Source of the DNA: Pseudopyrenochaeta lycopersici
Lineage: Eukaryota > Ascomycota > Dothideomycetes > Pleosporales > Pseudopyrenochaetaceae
Length of the DNA: 64,000 bases
Assembly: GCA_003313425.1 (NCBI GenBank)
Contig: NHZP01000010.1
Coordinates: forward strand, 1,240,001 to 1,304,000
Direction: 5' to 3'
Position 1 is the first letter of the stretch, and each line of letters begins with the position of its first letter. Made by a program: the position numbers and the translations under genes. Below the pieces are notes generated by a model that did no database searches, was not told where the DNA came from, and saw only the letters and a list, made by a program, of their open reading frames with translations. Shown here piece after piece: positions 34,668 to 45,021 of this stretch.

Positions 34668-36578
34668 TCACAACTTCGAATGGATCACACCTTGTTCCTT
34701 TTGAGACAATTTCTCGAGATTCGCTGGCAATAAGCGTCGAAGTACTTTGCCAGAAGGGCTAGATATCTGTTAGCACATCGCATAGGGGTGTATCTTTCCC
34801 CACAGACATTACACTCACTTCCTTGGTATCGTTGGCAGAAAATGGAGTCCACCCTTGAGCCGCTTATAATGAGCAACTTGTTGGTCGACGTGTCGGCGGA
34901 TATCGAGTCTCAATTTCTCCATAGCCTTCGGGCTGAGATTCGAAGTGTCCTTCAAGGCGACATATGCAATAGGAAATTCAGAAGCTTCAGCGTCGGAATA
35001 GATACTGCAAACCCCAGCATCTTTCACCTTGGGATGGCTGAGTAAAATCGACTCGATTTCCGCAGGCGCTACTTGATGCCTGCGCTTATTGTCAGCTTGT
35101 TCTTTCTCGGTCCTTCCTGGTTTTGCTCGCTTGTCCTGACGTACGCTTTGACTTTAATCATCTCTTTCTTTCGATCAACAATGAAAAGAAACCCATTTTC
35201 GTTGAAATAACCAATATCGCCCGTTGCAAACCAGCCATCTGAATCTCGCGCTCTGTCTGCACCATTCGTAGCAACATAACCTAGCATAAGGTTAGAACCC
35301 CTAAGGAGTAACTCTCCGGGTATCCCCGCAGCCGTTTCTTGGCCCTCCTCATCAACGATTTTCGCCTCAATACCCGGATTCATTTTACCGCAACTCCCCC
35401 TAGCGTCCCCTTCAACTTCATCCTGGCGTTGAGATGACACACTTGGGCTCATCTCTGTCATACCATACCATTGCGTTAAGACGCAACCGTACCGCTTACC
35501 CAGTGCATCTGCCAAATTTAACTTCAACGGTGCAGCCGCGTTCATTAGGCACTTAAGACTTGACAGGTCTCTCCTTCTGCCATTCTCATCTTTCAGCATT
35601 TCTTCCTTTGCATTAAGCATTGCAACGCCAATTGGGGGTACAATGTTAATATGTGTGATTCGGTGTGTTTCGATGGCTTTGATTAATACATGCACATCAA
35701 AGCGTGGGAAAACAACGATTGGTACGCCATGGCAGATGTAATGTACACAGAATCCGCAGAGCCCTAGAATGTGGAAGAAGGGTACTACAAGGACTGTGAC
35801 CGTGCTTGGAGTAAACAGCTCATCTCTTAGTCGGCTTAATTGTTGAAAGCAGGTGGAGACTGCGTTTGTGTGGCTCAAGACGACCCCTTTCGAGAGACCT
35901 GACGTGCCGGAGCTAAAGGTAAGGAAAGCGGGCGTGGTGTCTGGATTCACGGGATACGGGACGAAGTTTTCAATTGAGGGAGGCGTGCGAGAGATAATGG
36001 ACGATATTGAAATAGGGTGAATGCCCTCATCGAGACTTGGCGGTGGAGTAGCCATATCGTCCCACACATGGATAGGTAGGTTGGGAAGCTCACTTGCTGC
36101 TAAGCCGGCCCGCAAGTTGGATAAAAGCATAGGCTCAGCAAAAATGTGGCTCGGTTTCGCCAAATTGATGGCATGGGTGATTTCCTATTTCAGTGATATA
36201 TGTTAGCCGCATAAAACCCTTGGTGCGAGCGATTCAAACTTGTATTGCATATACCTTGACTTGATATAATGGGTTCAATGATGTGACCGTCGCCCCAATT
36301 GCTAGCACACCATGCACACAAACAGGAAAGTAAACCCTGGTTCCCGAGTGGAATGCCACAATGTCGCCGGGTCTTACGCCGACTTCGTCTCGCAGAAAAA
36401 TAGCGAAACGCTTTACTGCGTCCCTGAATGTCGCATAAGTGAATACTGTTTCTCCGCTGAGGCCATCGATGATGGCAGGTTTGTCACTCGGTATTAAGTC
36501 TCGGCTATAGTTGAGAAGGAGGTTTGGGATCGTTGCTGCCGATGGCGGGATGGTGAACGGGGTGGGGGCAGGGACCAT
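34668..36578 (-). CDS. Acyl-CoA ligase (4-coumarate-CoA ligase-like), peroxisomal PTS1
   Basis: An ANL-superfamily adenylating enzyme that would activate a carboxylic acid as its CoA thioester. Exons: 36255-36578, 35145-36184, 34819-35079 and 34668-34758 (571 aa). The P-loop-like AMP motif is FSSGTSGLSKGV. QWYGMTEMSPS is the adenine-binding core. WFATGDIGYF and VDRKKEMIKVKAHQVAP form the hinge. The catalytic Lys is in PSGKVLRR, supplied only by the last exon. The protein ends IHSKL, a canonical PTS1. Peroxisomal 4CL-like ligases in fungi are known for aryl, fatty and secondary-metabolite acids. With the acyl-CoA dehydrogenase it suggests a CoA-dependent pathway. Which acid is used is unknown. 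Confidence 0.93.
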
Positions 36579-37485
36579 CGTGAATTGAGGGGCGGATATG
36601 CAATTCGCAGAATAAAGAAGTAACGTTCAAATCACGAAGTTACTCATAAGTCTTTCTAGTCATCCTGACGAAATCCGTGTGGACTTCGGTTCCGTTATTG
36701 CGGCACACTTCTGCCCAGCTACGGAAAGCTAATGCGAACATGCAACTGTAATTGGATAGTCCCTGGCCTCCCTATAACGGAGGTTTGAACCTTCGCTAAC
36801 ACCCGCAACTTGTCGGACAAGCGTGGCGGAAAGGCGGGTTCCGTTAATTCCGCATCTCCGGTCGCGCATAATTATCTCCGCTAATCATGATCCCTTTTGA
36901 TGCTACGGTCCTACTTTCTTTGTGCAATCTAAGACTTGGCAACGTGGCCAGGGTGTCGTTTATTGCACCTACACTCCTAGTCAAACTTACATCGCAGTTG
37001 TGGTGTTCTGTGGCCGGTTTAGGGGAAGGCATAGCTTCTTCCAAAACTGCGCATGCAAGAAATCCTGTGAAACTCTACAAAACTCTGTAATGTCCTAAGA
37101 GGATAAAACTGCAGTTAGTGGAAGTCATAGATAGTGAATGCAAAGATGACTTACGACGCCTGACCTTCTTACTACTTAATAGCGTAAAAAATGGAATGGA
37201 ATGCCTGGCTAGGGCAAATGTCGGATATCATAGCGAGCGCATGTCGCACCAAGGGGCTCTACACCCATACCTACAAAATGAATTATATAACCGCTAGCGA
37301 ACAGAGTTTTCATGAAGTGCAACAGTAATCGGCGGCTGGCCAAATCCCACAGCTATCAAGGAATTCAATGTTAACTAATTTGCGCAATCTTCGATCTGTT
37401 CGTAGATACAGCAAGCTGACAACTTGACCCCATATGACACTGCTCCACGGGTAAAGTGCTTGCTTTGATACCACCAATGCTTATG
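36579..37485. promoter_or_regulatory. Ligase promoter and intergenic region with CCG motifs
   Basis: GCGGAAA (36,826-36,832), TTCCG (36,839-36,843) and AATTCCGC (36,846-36,853) lie about 250-275 bp upstream of the ligase ATG. TTCCGTTATTGCGG lies nearer, at about 36,690. The part from 36,900 to 37,485 shows no gene and probably holds the MFS 3' end. Confidence 0.5.
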
Positions 37486-39360
37486 CTAAGTCCTTGTATC
37501 CATCTGCCTCCTTGCATAAACACGATATCGCTCCACTGTAGCGCTTCGTAGCCGCTTGCCATACACAATTAGTCCATACGTCCCAGCGCCGAGAACAAGG
37601 GCGGTGATCATGGCAAAGGTCAAGATAACGTTCTGTAAATTGACTCGTGCAACCCACGGTGTGAGTGCGAACACGAAAGTGGTTGCGAGTACATTTCGAG
37701 TAAACGTTACGCCAACGACGGCGTCTGCAATGATCTGTGTGCAGTTGTGTTAATCAAGGATATATTCGAATTGAAGGAAGACGGGAGAATACTTACATCC
37801 GTGTATGCATCTGTGAGGTATGACAGGGCCACGCTAGAGATTGGTGTCATCGCAAATGAAAACATACCTGAACCCACTGCTACCACAGGCCAGCTCATTC
37901 CCTTACCCAGCGCATATCCAAAAATCAGTAATCCTGCTGGGAAGAATGGTGCAAACGCAAGCAACAACCAAAGGCGCATTTCTGGCTCGTAAATACCCTT
38001 GTTCTTGCGGGCAAGGTATAGGATAATTCGATCGGAAAATGGAGCACTCAAGATCGTACCAAGCACATTACCAATGAAGGGTGGTAGACTCATCAGGCCG
38101 ACTTGTGCAGCGTCGAAGTTGTACGGAGGTGCCGGCATATAGGTTGCGATGAGTGTGATGGAAACCTGTAACGCGGCGGTGACAATGCCGTAGAGAAGCG
38201 CAACGTAAGTGACGGCTGGGATCGTGCACATGACGAAGAGCGGCTGGTAACTGTGATGTGCCATCTGCTTGAGATTGCCTCTGGTTGTCGACACTGGCTT
38301 GAAACGTTGCAAGTAAGACTTTCGCGGTGGAGTAATTTCCGTCGTGACGGTGGAGACGGGGTTGAGCTGGTCATCACCAGACTTGTGATCTGGCACCTTG
38401 ATCTGCTGGCCGTCTGTTGTTGGTAGCATGGTAGTAATGTCGGGTAACCCATCGATGCGTGTTATAAACTTCGTCTCCTCATAGAGAAACGCGAAGAGGA
38501 CTAGACAGATGCCTACTATGATGGCAACCCACCACCACACCCACCGCCAGCCCTGCCCGACTGTGATGTATCCAGCAATCAATGCAGATAAAGAAGTTCC
38601 TATAGTCATCGTACAAACATACAAGTTGTTCATTAAGCCTCTTTGATGAACGAAGAAAACGTCTGCAATCGTCATCTGCACGATGACTTCGGCCAACGCC
38701 CCTAGCAAGCAGTTGAACGCCTGTGTCAGGAACAGATCAGCCTTAGTCTTCATCTTTGCGGCCCAAATGGCGATTGCAAACTGTCCAAGAAGACTGAGGA
38801 GATAGATAGGCCGTCTACCATATTTTAGTGCGAATGGAATGAAGAGCAGAGCTCCTACTGCGAGAGTGGCGGAGCCGGTGGCGTAACTGTTATTCAAGGC
38901 ATCGTAACTGAACCCGAGCTCGATATTCATTGGTGCCCATGTTGGAGTTATTGCGGATATCCTGGTCAGTACGAGTTAATTATTACTCTGAATGGAGTAG
39001 TAGTAAAGACGAACTTACAATGCAAAAACGATAGAAGAATATAACAAAGTTAGACCGAAGTTAAGATATTTTTCCCAAAGTTTCCAGTTCTGAGTCTTGT
39101 TAGATCCGGCGAGCAACAAGGCAGGGTACTAGAATACCAGAGGGTCATTGGGGTTGTTCGTAGGCTTGGGAACCAAAATAAGTTCAAAAGCTTCTTCAGC
39201 GCCTTCAATAGCGTGTTGGAGCTCTAAGCAGAGACGTGTCAATAAGTCACTACAGTGTTTAGGCCGTTGAGGTTGGAGATGGTCACAAACCTTCAAGAGT
39301 AACAGTGCCTGGTGGCCAAACCGATGGGCCATCAGAAGCTTGAGCTAAATGTTGCGGCAT
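37486..39360 (-). CDS. MFS transporter (DHA1-like)
   Basis: A major facilitator of 546 aa; exons 39291-39360, 39138-39223, 39019-39089, 37797-38961 and 37486-37734. The short N-terminal exons restore LEELQHAIEGAEEAFEL...NPNDPLNWKLWEKYLNFG, the standard entry to fungal DHA1 drug and polyamine-type carriers. About 12 hydrophobic segments follow. The A-like loop motif FALKYGRRPIYL is after TM2. A long hydrophilic loop (about residues 270-320) separates the two halves. It may export or import the cluster's substrate or product, but its promoter lacks the shared CCG motif, so membership is uncertain. Confidence 0.9.
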
Positions 39361-40053
39361 TTTGTACATCCAAAAAGCGAACTTTAGAGCTCGACAATAT
39401 CATAACTTAAAAGATCCGGGGACTTGAGCTATGTAGTGTACATGAAGGTCTTGCCCCCAAAAATCTTCTGGCGCGTTTCGGATGTAGCCATCAGTGGCTG
39501 GATCTGGCCAGACATGAGGGGTTGAAATCTACCGACAAATAGATACCTACAACTCAAAAGCGCAATATGGACACCTAAGAAGTTACCTATCGATCCTCGC
39601 GCTTGCTATTGCTGTTTCTAGCCCGAATCGCAAGGAGCAAGCTTGCACTGTCTGTGAAAAGCGGCAGAGTCATGAAGAGCTAGATTATCTCGCATATCGG
39701 CAATTCGTCACGGCTGCAAAAGAGAATAAGCTGTAACGGCGATCCGATTCTCGAACATGGGGTACTGCCGAACGGGCTTGACTTAGTACAAGAGCGAATT
39801 GTGTCTCATGCTTTGGCCGGCTGGACCTCCTTAAGAAGGAAAGGCCACAAGCGGACCAGATCCGCCCTGGCTATCTCTTGCATATCTAAGAACGGCTATC
39901 AAGCTACAATAGCACGATAAAGATAACACTCGCCTACTTCTAAGGAAAGTGGAGCACGGGTAATGCCGAAGGTCGGATCATCAAGCCTATTACTATTGCA
40001 TTGTCGGCGCTCGCTTCCTAGACTTGATCAATGCTGCGATCCTGAACACGACA
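39361..40053. promoter_or_regulatory. Divergent MFS/amidohydrolase intergenic region
   Basis: These 693 bp lie between two divergent starts. I looked for AATTCCGC or CGGAATTTCCG and found none. No gene, RNA or repeat is evident. Confidence 0.5.
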
Positions 40054-41691
40054 ATGGCCAGCGAACAAGTCTTCGTCAACGGACGCATATTCGCAAATTC
40101 TGATGCCTTGAAGAAAACAGTCGATTTCGTCAATTGCATGGTGATCAAGGATGACAGGATAGTCTACACCGGCACTGAGCATGATACTTTAGTGCAACAA
40201 TCCATCCACTCTGGAGCCGAAGTCATCGATCTTAAGGATCGGGTTGTGGTGCCAGGGCTTATCGATGCGCACACGCATCTGCTTTTTTTCGGATTGTCAA
40301 GGAACAAGCTGGATCTTACGCACAGCAGATCACTCGAAGAGGTGCGCGCGGCCATCTCCGAGTATGCGAGAGGCCATCCTAACTTACCACGAATCCAATG
40401 TCGTGGATGGCACCAACCAAGCACAGGAAGACTAGCATTGGCTACTATGCTGGATGATTTGGATCCTCGACCAATATACGTCGAATCCCTGGACCTGCAT
40501 TCATCCTGGGTCAACACAGCAGCCTTGAATGAGCTTCCTTTAGATGATATTAAAGAGCTTGGTAGCCACCAAGTCGCATGCGACGAGAATGGCTATCCCA
40601 CAGGGCTATTCGCAGAAGCCGGGCAGGTCGACATAATCTGGCCATTCTTGAACGCTCTTTACACAACAGAGGACAAACAAACTGCCCTCAGAAGTGCGTT
40701 CGAGGCATACATCACGGCTGGATACACTGGAGCTATCGACATGGCGATGGATCATAATGCATGGGATGCACTCAAGCTATATCGCCAGCTGAATGGTAGT
40801 TTGCCTATTCATGTCGCCGCGCATTGGCTAATCACGCCTCCCGGCAGCGGAAGTGAATTGTCGCAAAAGGTTGACGAAGCAATTGCACAGTTCCGGCAAT
40901 GGAACTCCACAAACTCTCCAGAATTCTGTATTGTTGGCATTAAACTCATCTGCGACGGCGTAGTTGATGGGTGCACTGCCGCATTGAGCCACCCATACAC
41001 TGGACACGTTGACGTCGTTCAGCCGCTCTGGCCTGCAGATGCGATGAATTTAGTTGTCTATCAAGCGGCGCAAGCGGGCCTTCAAGTTGCTATCCACGCA
41101 ATCGGTGATGCAGCTGTTACGCAAGCAGTGAATGCCATCGCAAAAACGAACGCACCCAAGGGTAGGCATAGAATCGAGCACCTGGAAATTACGAGTGAAG
41201 ACGACGCAAAACGACTAGGGCAGTTTGGCATTACTGCATCTGTACAGCCAGTTCACTCCGACCCAGCGATATTGCAAGACTATCCCAAGTTGATCGGAGC
41301 GGAATCATGGCAAAGAGCATTTGCGTACAAAGAGTTTTTGAATGGAGGCGCATGTGTAGCCTTTGGTACTGATGCTCCAACTGCGCTGCATTTTCCTTTG
41401 CCCAACTTGTACAATGCCACAACGAGAAAATCAGCGATGCGTCCAGAGTTGGCAATTCAGACGACTCCGCATCAAGCATTCACAATCTCGCAGGCTTTCT
41501 ATGCGGCCACTGCAGGGGCTGCCTATTCGCGTTTCGCGGAATTGTGGACTGGAAGCTTGAAGAAAGATTTGAGAGCTGATTTCGTCGTGTTGGATTGCAA
41601 GTGGACTCCAGAAACCCTTCTAGAAGCCAATTTAGAGGAGACGTGGTCAAAGGGAAAGAAGCTATATCAATGGCAAGAGAAGTTTGAGTAG
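40054..41691 (+). CDS. Amidohydrolase family 3 protein (YtcJ-like)
   Basis: A metal-dependent hydrolase of 545 aa, no introns. The first ATG in frame is at 40,054 (MASEQVFVNG); the frame is open further upstream but lacks an ATG. The metal-binding HxH is in VVPGLIDAHTHL. LQVAIHAIGDAAV, RHRIEHLE and VAFGTDAPTA supply the later His and Asp ligands. LKKDLRADFVVLD is the usual end of the beta-sandwich domain. Relatives hydrolyse amides, formamides or exoenzyme-type substrates; the substrate here cannot be told. There is no signal peptide or peroxisomal signal (it ends KFE). It is the last plausible member of the cluster, divergent from the MFS gene. Confidence 0.92.
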   Translation: MASEQVFVNGRIFANSDALKKTVDFVNCMVIKDDRIVYTGTEHDTLVQQSIHSGAEVIDLKDRVVVPGLIDAHTHLLFFGLSRNKLDLTHSRSLEEVRAAISEYARGHPNLPRIQCRGWHQPSTGRLALATMLDDLDPRPIYVESLDLHSSWVNTAALNELPLDDIKELGSHQVACDENGYPTGLFAEAGQVDIIWPFLNALYTTEDKQTALRSAFEAYITAGYTGAIDMAMDHNAWDALKLYRQLNGSLPIHVAAHWLITPPGSGSELSQKVDEAIAQFRQWNSTNSPEFCIVGIKLICDGVVDGCTAALSHPYTGHVDVVQPLWPADAMNLVVYQAAQAGLQVAIHAIGDAAVTQAVNAIAKTNAPKGRHRIEHLEITSEDDAKRLGQFGITASVQPVHSDPAILQDYPKLIGAESWQRAFAYKEFLNGGACVAFGTDAPTALHFPLPNLYNATTRKSAMRPELAIQTTPHQAFTISQAFYAATAGAAYSRFAELWTGSLKKDLRADFVVLDCKWTPETLLEANLEETWSKGKKLYQWQEKFE

Positions 41692-42268
41692 CGATATGGT
41701 AGATGACCAAAATAACATGCCGTGATTTAGTCAAGCGGCGCGTGGTGTATTCAATATGTCAGTCGGTACTTGTGTCGTTTCATTGAGCTTAGTCTAGGCG
41801 GGATTCCTTCGTAGCTGTGTGCTAAAACACCTGAATACCGTGCTATAGTAATTAAGAAACCGTGACATTGGTGTATACTAACGATGGTGGAGTAGAGAGG
41901 TTCGCACAGAACAATCAATTTCTTAATCTTAACAGTACTTGATTAACAACTATGGTCTTTAGATATATGACCAAGCATGTTGAATGATCCGGTCGCTCAA
42001 GGGAAGATAAAGGAGGCAAATGCCCAGTTGCGGAAGGTCATATTGAATCAGTTCTTGCACACGCATTTGAAAAATGTTGGGGAAGCACGATCACACAACG
42101 CTCATCCAAGCTTGCTTCGGGATATAAGTTTGACTTTCTTAGACAAGACTAGATAGATTTCTAGCCAAGGAACCGGGCCTTGACCCAACAAGTATCCCCC
42201 CTATCGAAATCCGTCTCACATGCTCAGCTGCAGGACTCCTTGAGAAATCTCGAAGATGAGACCACTCC
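41692..42268. other. Intergenic region, convergent
   Basis: These 577 bp lie between the amidohydrolase (+) and the DUF1996 gene (-). No gene was seen. Confidence 0.5.
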
Positions 42269-43676
42269 TCATGTCCCATCGTTGATCTCTACGCCACCTG
42301 GTAGGGTTTCCAACCCTTTTCGGAGCGATCAGTTGAATTGTATGGATTGATTTCAGAAAGAACTCACAGTCATAGCCGTCAACATCTTCGACCATTGTCT
42401 GCGAGATATTGCATTTCATTGCATCTGCATCACTCTGCCTCACTAATTCATTACAATGATCATTGCTGCAACGTGCATTCAGCGCTCGTTGTAGAGAGTC
42501 GCCCTTCCAACCAAACATATAGTCGCCATGGTTGCCGTGCCCGGTTCTGTCAATTGGTGTTAGTTGTACTGCAATTCCTATCGCATGATGCGACCTACGC
42601 ATCACCCATACTAAACACAAACGGTTGGGTTCCATTCCCCCCCCAAAGCTCTTTTCTATTGAACGGCACGGTATCAAACATAACTTCGTACATAAGCTGC
42701 GGCAAATGCACTGGATACCCCTCAGGACATTTCCCTCTCTGCTGTTCCGGCGTATACGGGAACGTGGCTCTCGGCTCCGCATATGGCTCGAACGGGATCT
42801 CCGCATACGCGACATGGCTCTGGTGATCTGGGCTATCGAGGTTCACGCCGTCCCAGCACGTAGGGAACGTGACCTGCGTACGAATACCACCTTCACACAT
42901 GCGGGTGGGAAGACTAGTAGTGTCTTCTTCCGTGCAAGGGGCACCACCGAAGGGAGTGGCGTTCTTGTAGATGCAGCGGTGACAGATGCCGCGGGATTCG
43001 CCGGTTCTATTGCGGAGCATGGGATTACCTGCAAGCATCCGGAAACCCTAGATACAAAAGTCAATGCAACCGGGCGTTATTTATTCCGAAGAGTGGTACT
43101 TAGAAAGGATATATATGAAAAAGGAGGGTGAGACGAACGGGTTTGAATGCGGTGACATTGCTAACACCGTCGTATGGTGGAATGTAATACACAGTCATTC
43201 CACCCCTCTGATGCAGACCGCCATTTTCAAACTGCTGTACGCGTTTGTACGTGCCATTTTTTGCTTGGAAGTATAATGCTGCAGTCCAGTAGTTACTGTT
43301 CAATTTCAGTATCATCTCATCGCCCCCAGCCCTTGGCTGCCATGAATTTCTCCGCCTCTTCTTCGTCGAGTTGCCCCTTCTACTCCGTTTCAAATTACAA
43401 TGACACGTACCTCAAATCCTCGCTGAATGTGCACGTAGTGCAAGTACTCTGTTCAACTAAATCATGTTCACCTGGCTTCATTTCCGACTTGAAGCTGTTG
43501 CCACCAACAATCTGATGTGTATGCGGACTACCGACGACACCTGGATTGACCAATGGATCTAAACGTTCCACTGTGAGTTGTGAGCACGCGAAGCGCATCA
43601 TTGCCGCGCCACGAGTGATGTTTTGCGCTTGCGCAACGCCTAAGAGCATGAGCACGGCGAGGGAGACTGATATCAT
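42269..43676 (-). CDS. Secreted DUF1996-domain protein
   Basis: A fungal secreted protein of unknown function with a DUF1996 domain; about 359 aa. Exons: 43411-43676, 43139-43295, 42599-43047, 42368-42546 and 42269-42297. The start at 43,676 gives a signal peptide ([17 protein letters not shown]) followed by [20 protein letters not shown]. Later blocks: [68 protein letters not shown] and [16 protein letters not shown], all typical of the family. Many Cys pairs suggest disulfides. An upstream in-frame ATG (43,784) would bury the signal peptide and is less likely. If the last intron is not used, the frame runs on to 42,216 with an atypical tail. Confidence 0.9.
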
Positions 43677-45021
43677 AGCTACCAATGGTTGAGTTGTATG
43701 AATTACAAGCAAGCGAAGAAGTATGTGTGAGCTATAAACCTGTTGACCGATGGCCATGTAACTCATAGTATGTAGTTTTCTCAATTGTGGGGCACTAAAA
43801 CTGCCGTACTAAGTCCAAGCATTCTTCATATATTTTCCGCATTGGTGGCCACATTGGTGAAGTCTAGTGGCACAGAAACATTACTGGGGTCTCAGCAAGT
43901 TGTGTGGCGTACCGCTTTCTTCGATATTAAGCAATGAGAGCCGCTCCAATCACTGGGGCTAGTCGAAGATAAATAGGAAATGCAAGGTCATTGTGAAAGA
44001 GTTAAAAAAGATAAGAAATAAAGTGAGAGATACCAATTAGGGAATAATGCATACTTTGAATGCAAAGATGAAATGAATGAGACGGTCAGCATCTCTAATG
44101 AAACATGTACTGTTTACAAGAGATGCGAAACCCACGAGCACAAACAGAATATGACAGTTGAGAAATACAAGAATTGAGACTATTGTGGATTCTAGTACTG
44201 AAACTTTTATTCTTGAGACATGAAGAAGAGGAAGACCTGGTGGAAAGGGAGGGTATCTGATTATTGCCTTGCCAAAATTCCTGAAACCCAAAGGCTACTA
44301 AACATAAAAAGTGCGCTACTGAGCATGGCTAATAAGTATACGCAGATAAATAAAAGAGCTCAGTCTGAGGGCATCGCAATCGCTTTGTCGCTACTATGAT
44401 AGTACCATGACATCGTATGTGGATGCTTACTCGCATAAATAGATGTTCAATTCTTCGCAAATCAATGTCTCAATTTTGTAGCAAATAAACGGTTACTTGG
44501 CTCAAAAGTGAATTGGCACACTTTCAAGATTAACGCTACACATGGACATTCATCTTGATGATGGGGGACTGTCACAATCTTTCTTCTGAGAAAATGGGCG
44601 AATAACGCCTCCAGTACTTGCTCAGAGATCTTATACTGTGTTGAGTAATCGATCAGGCACATTACAGACAGCTTCCCTATACTACTGACCCTGAGAGCGA
44701 ATCGCAGTAGTTTAGAAATTCACAAATTCTTGCTCGCAAGGACGAAACCGGTACATCGTGAAATACTGTGCGTCATTCCGTGCTGAAGCCACCACCTCTT
44801 CCTGTTTCCTTTACGCTAAGAAACCAATAGTGATTTCCCCATTTCCTAGATAAAACCTTTTTTTGAGTGCAAGGACAAGATAAAGGGACCACGATCATTG
44901 TAAGGATGCTCTGCCGGATCCTTCAGAGTATTCCACCTGTCCGTTGAGAGACTAAGACTCGCCAGTCGGTGATGGCACATTGCCAAACTCTGTGCTCCCG
45001 GGCCAAATCGCGGAGTGAGCT
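43677..45021. other. Intergenic region
   Basis: About 1.3 kb hold the DUF1996 promoter and the 3' side of NRDE-2. Only short frames without family resemblance occur. No repeat or RNA gene was recognised. Confidence 0.5.

Noticed and set aside
42338..43131. Plus-strand frames over the DUF1996 gene
   Set aside because: Antisense of a well-supported secreted protein.
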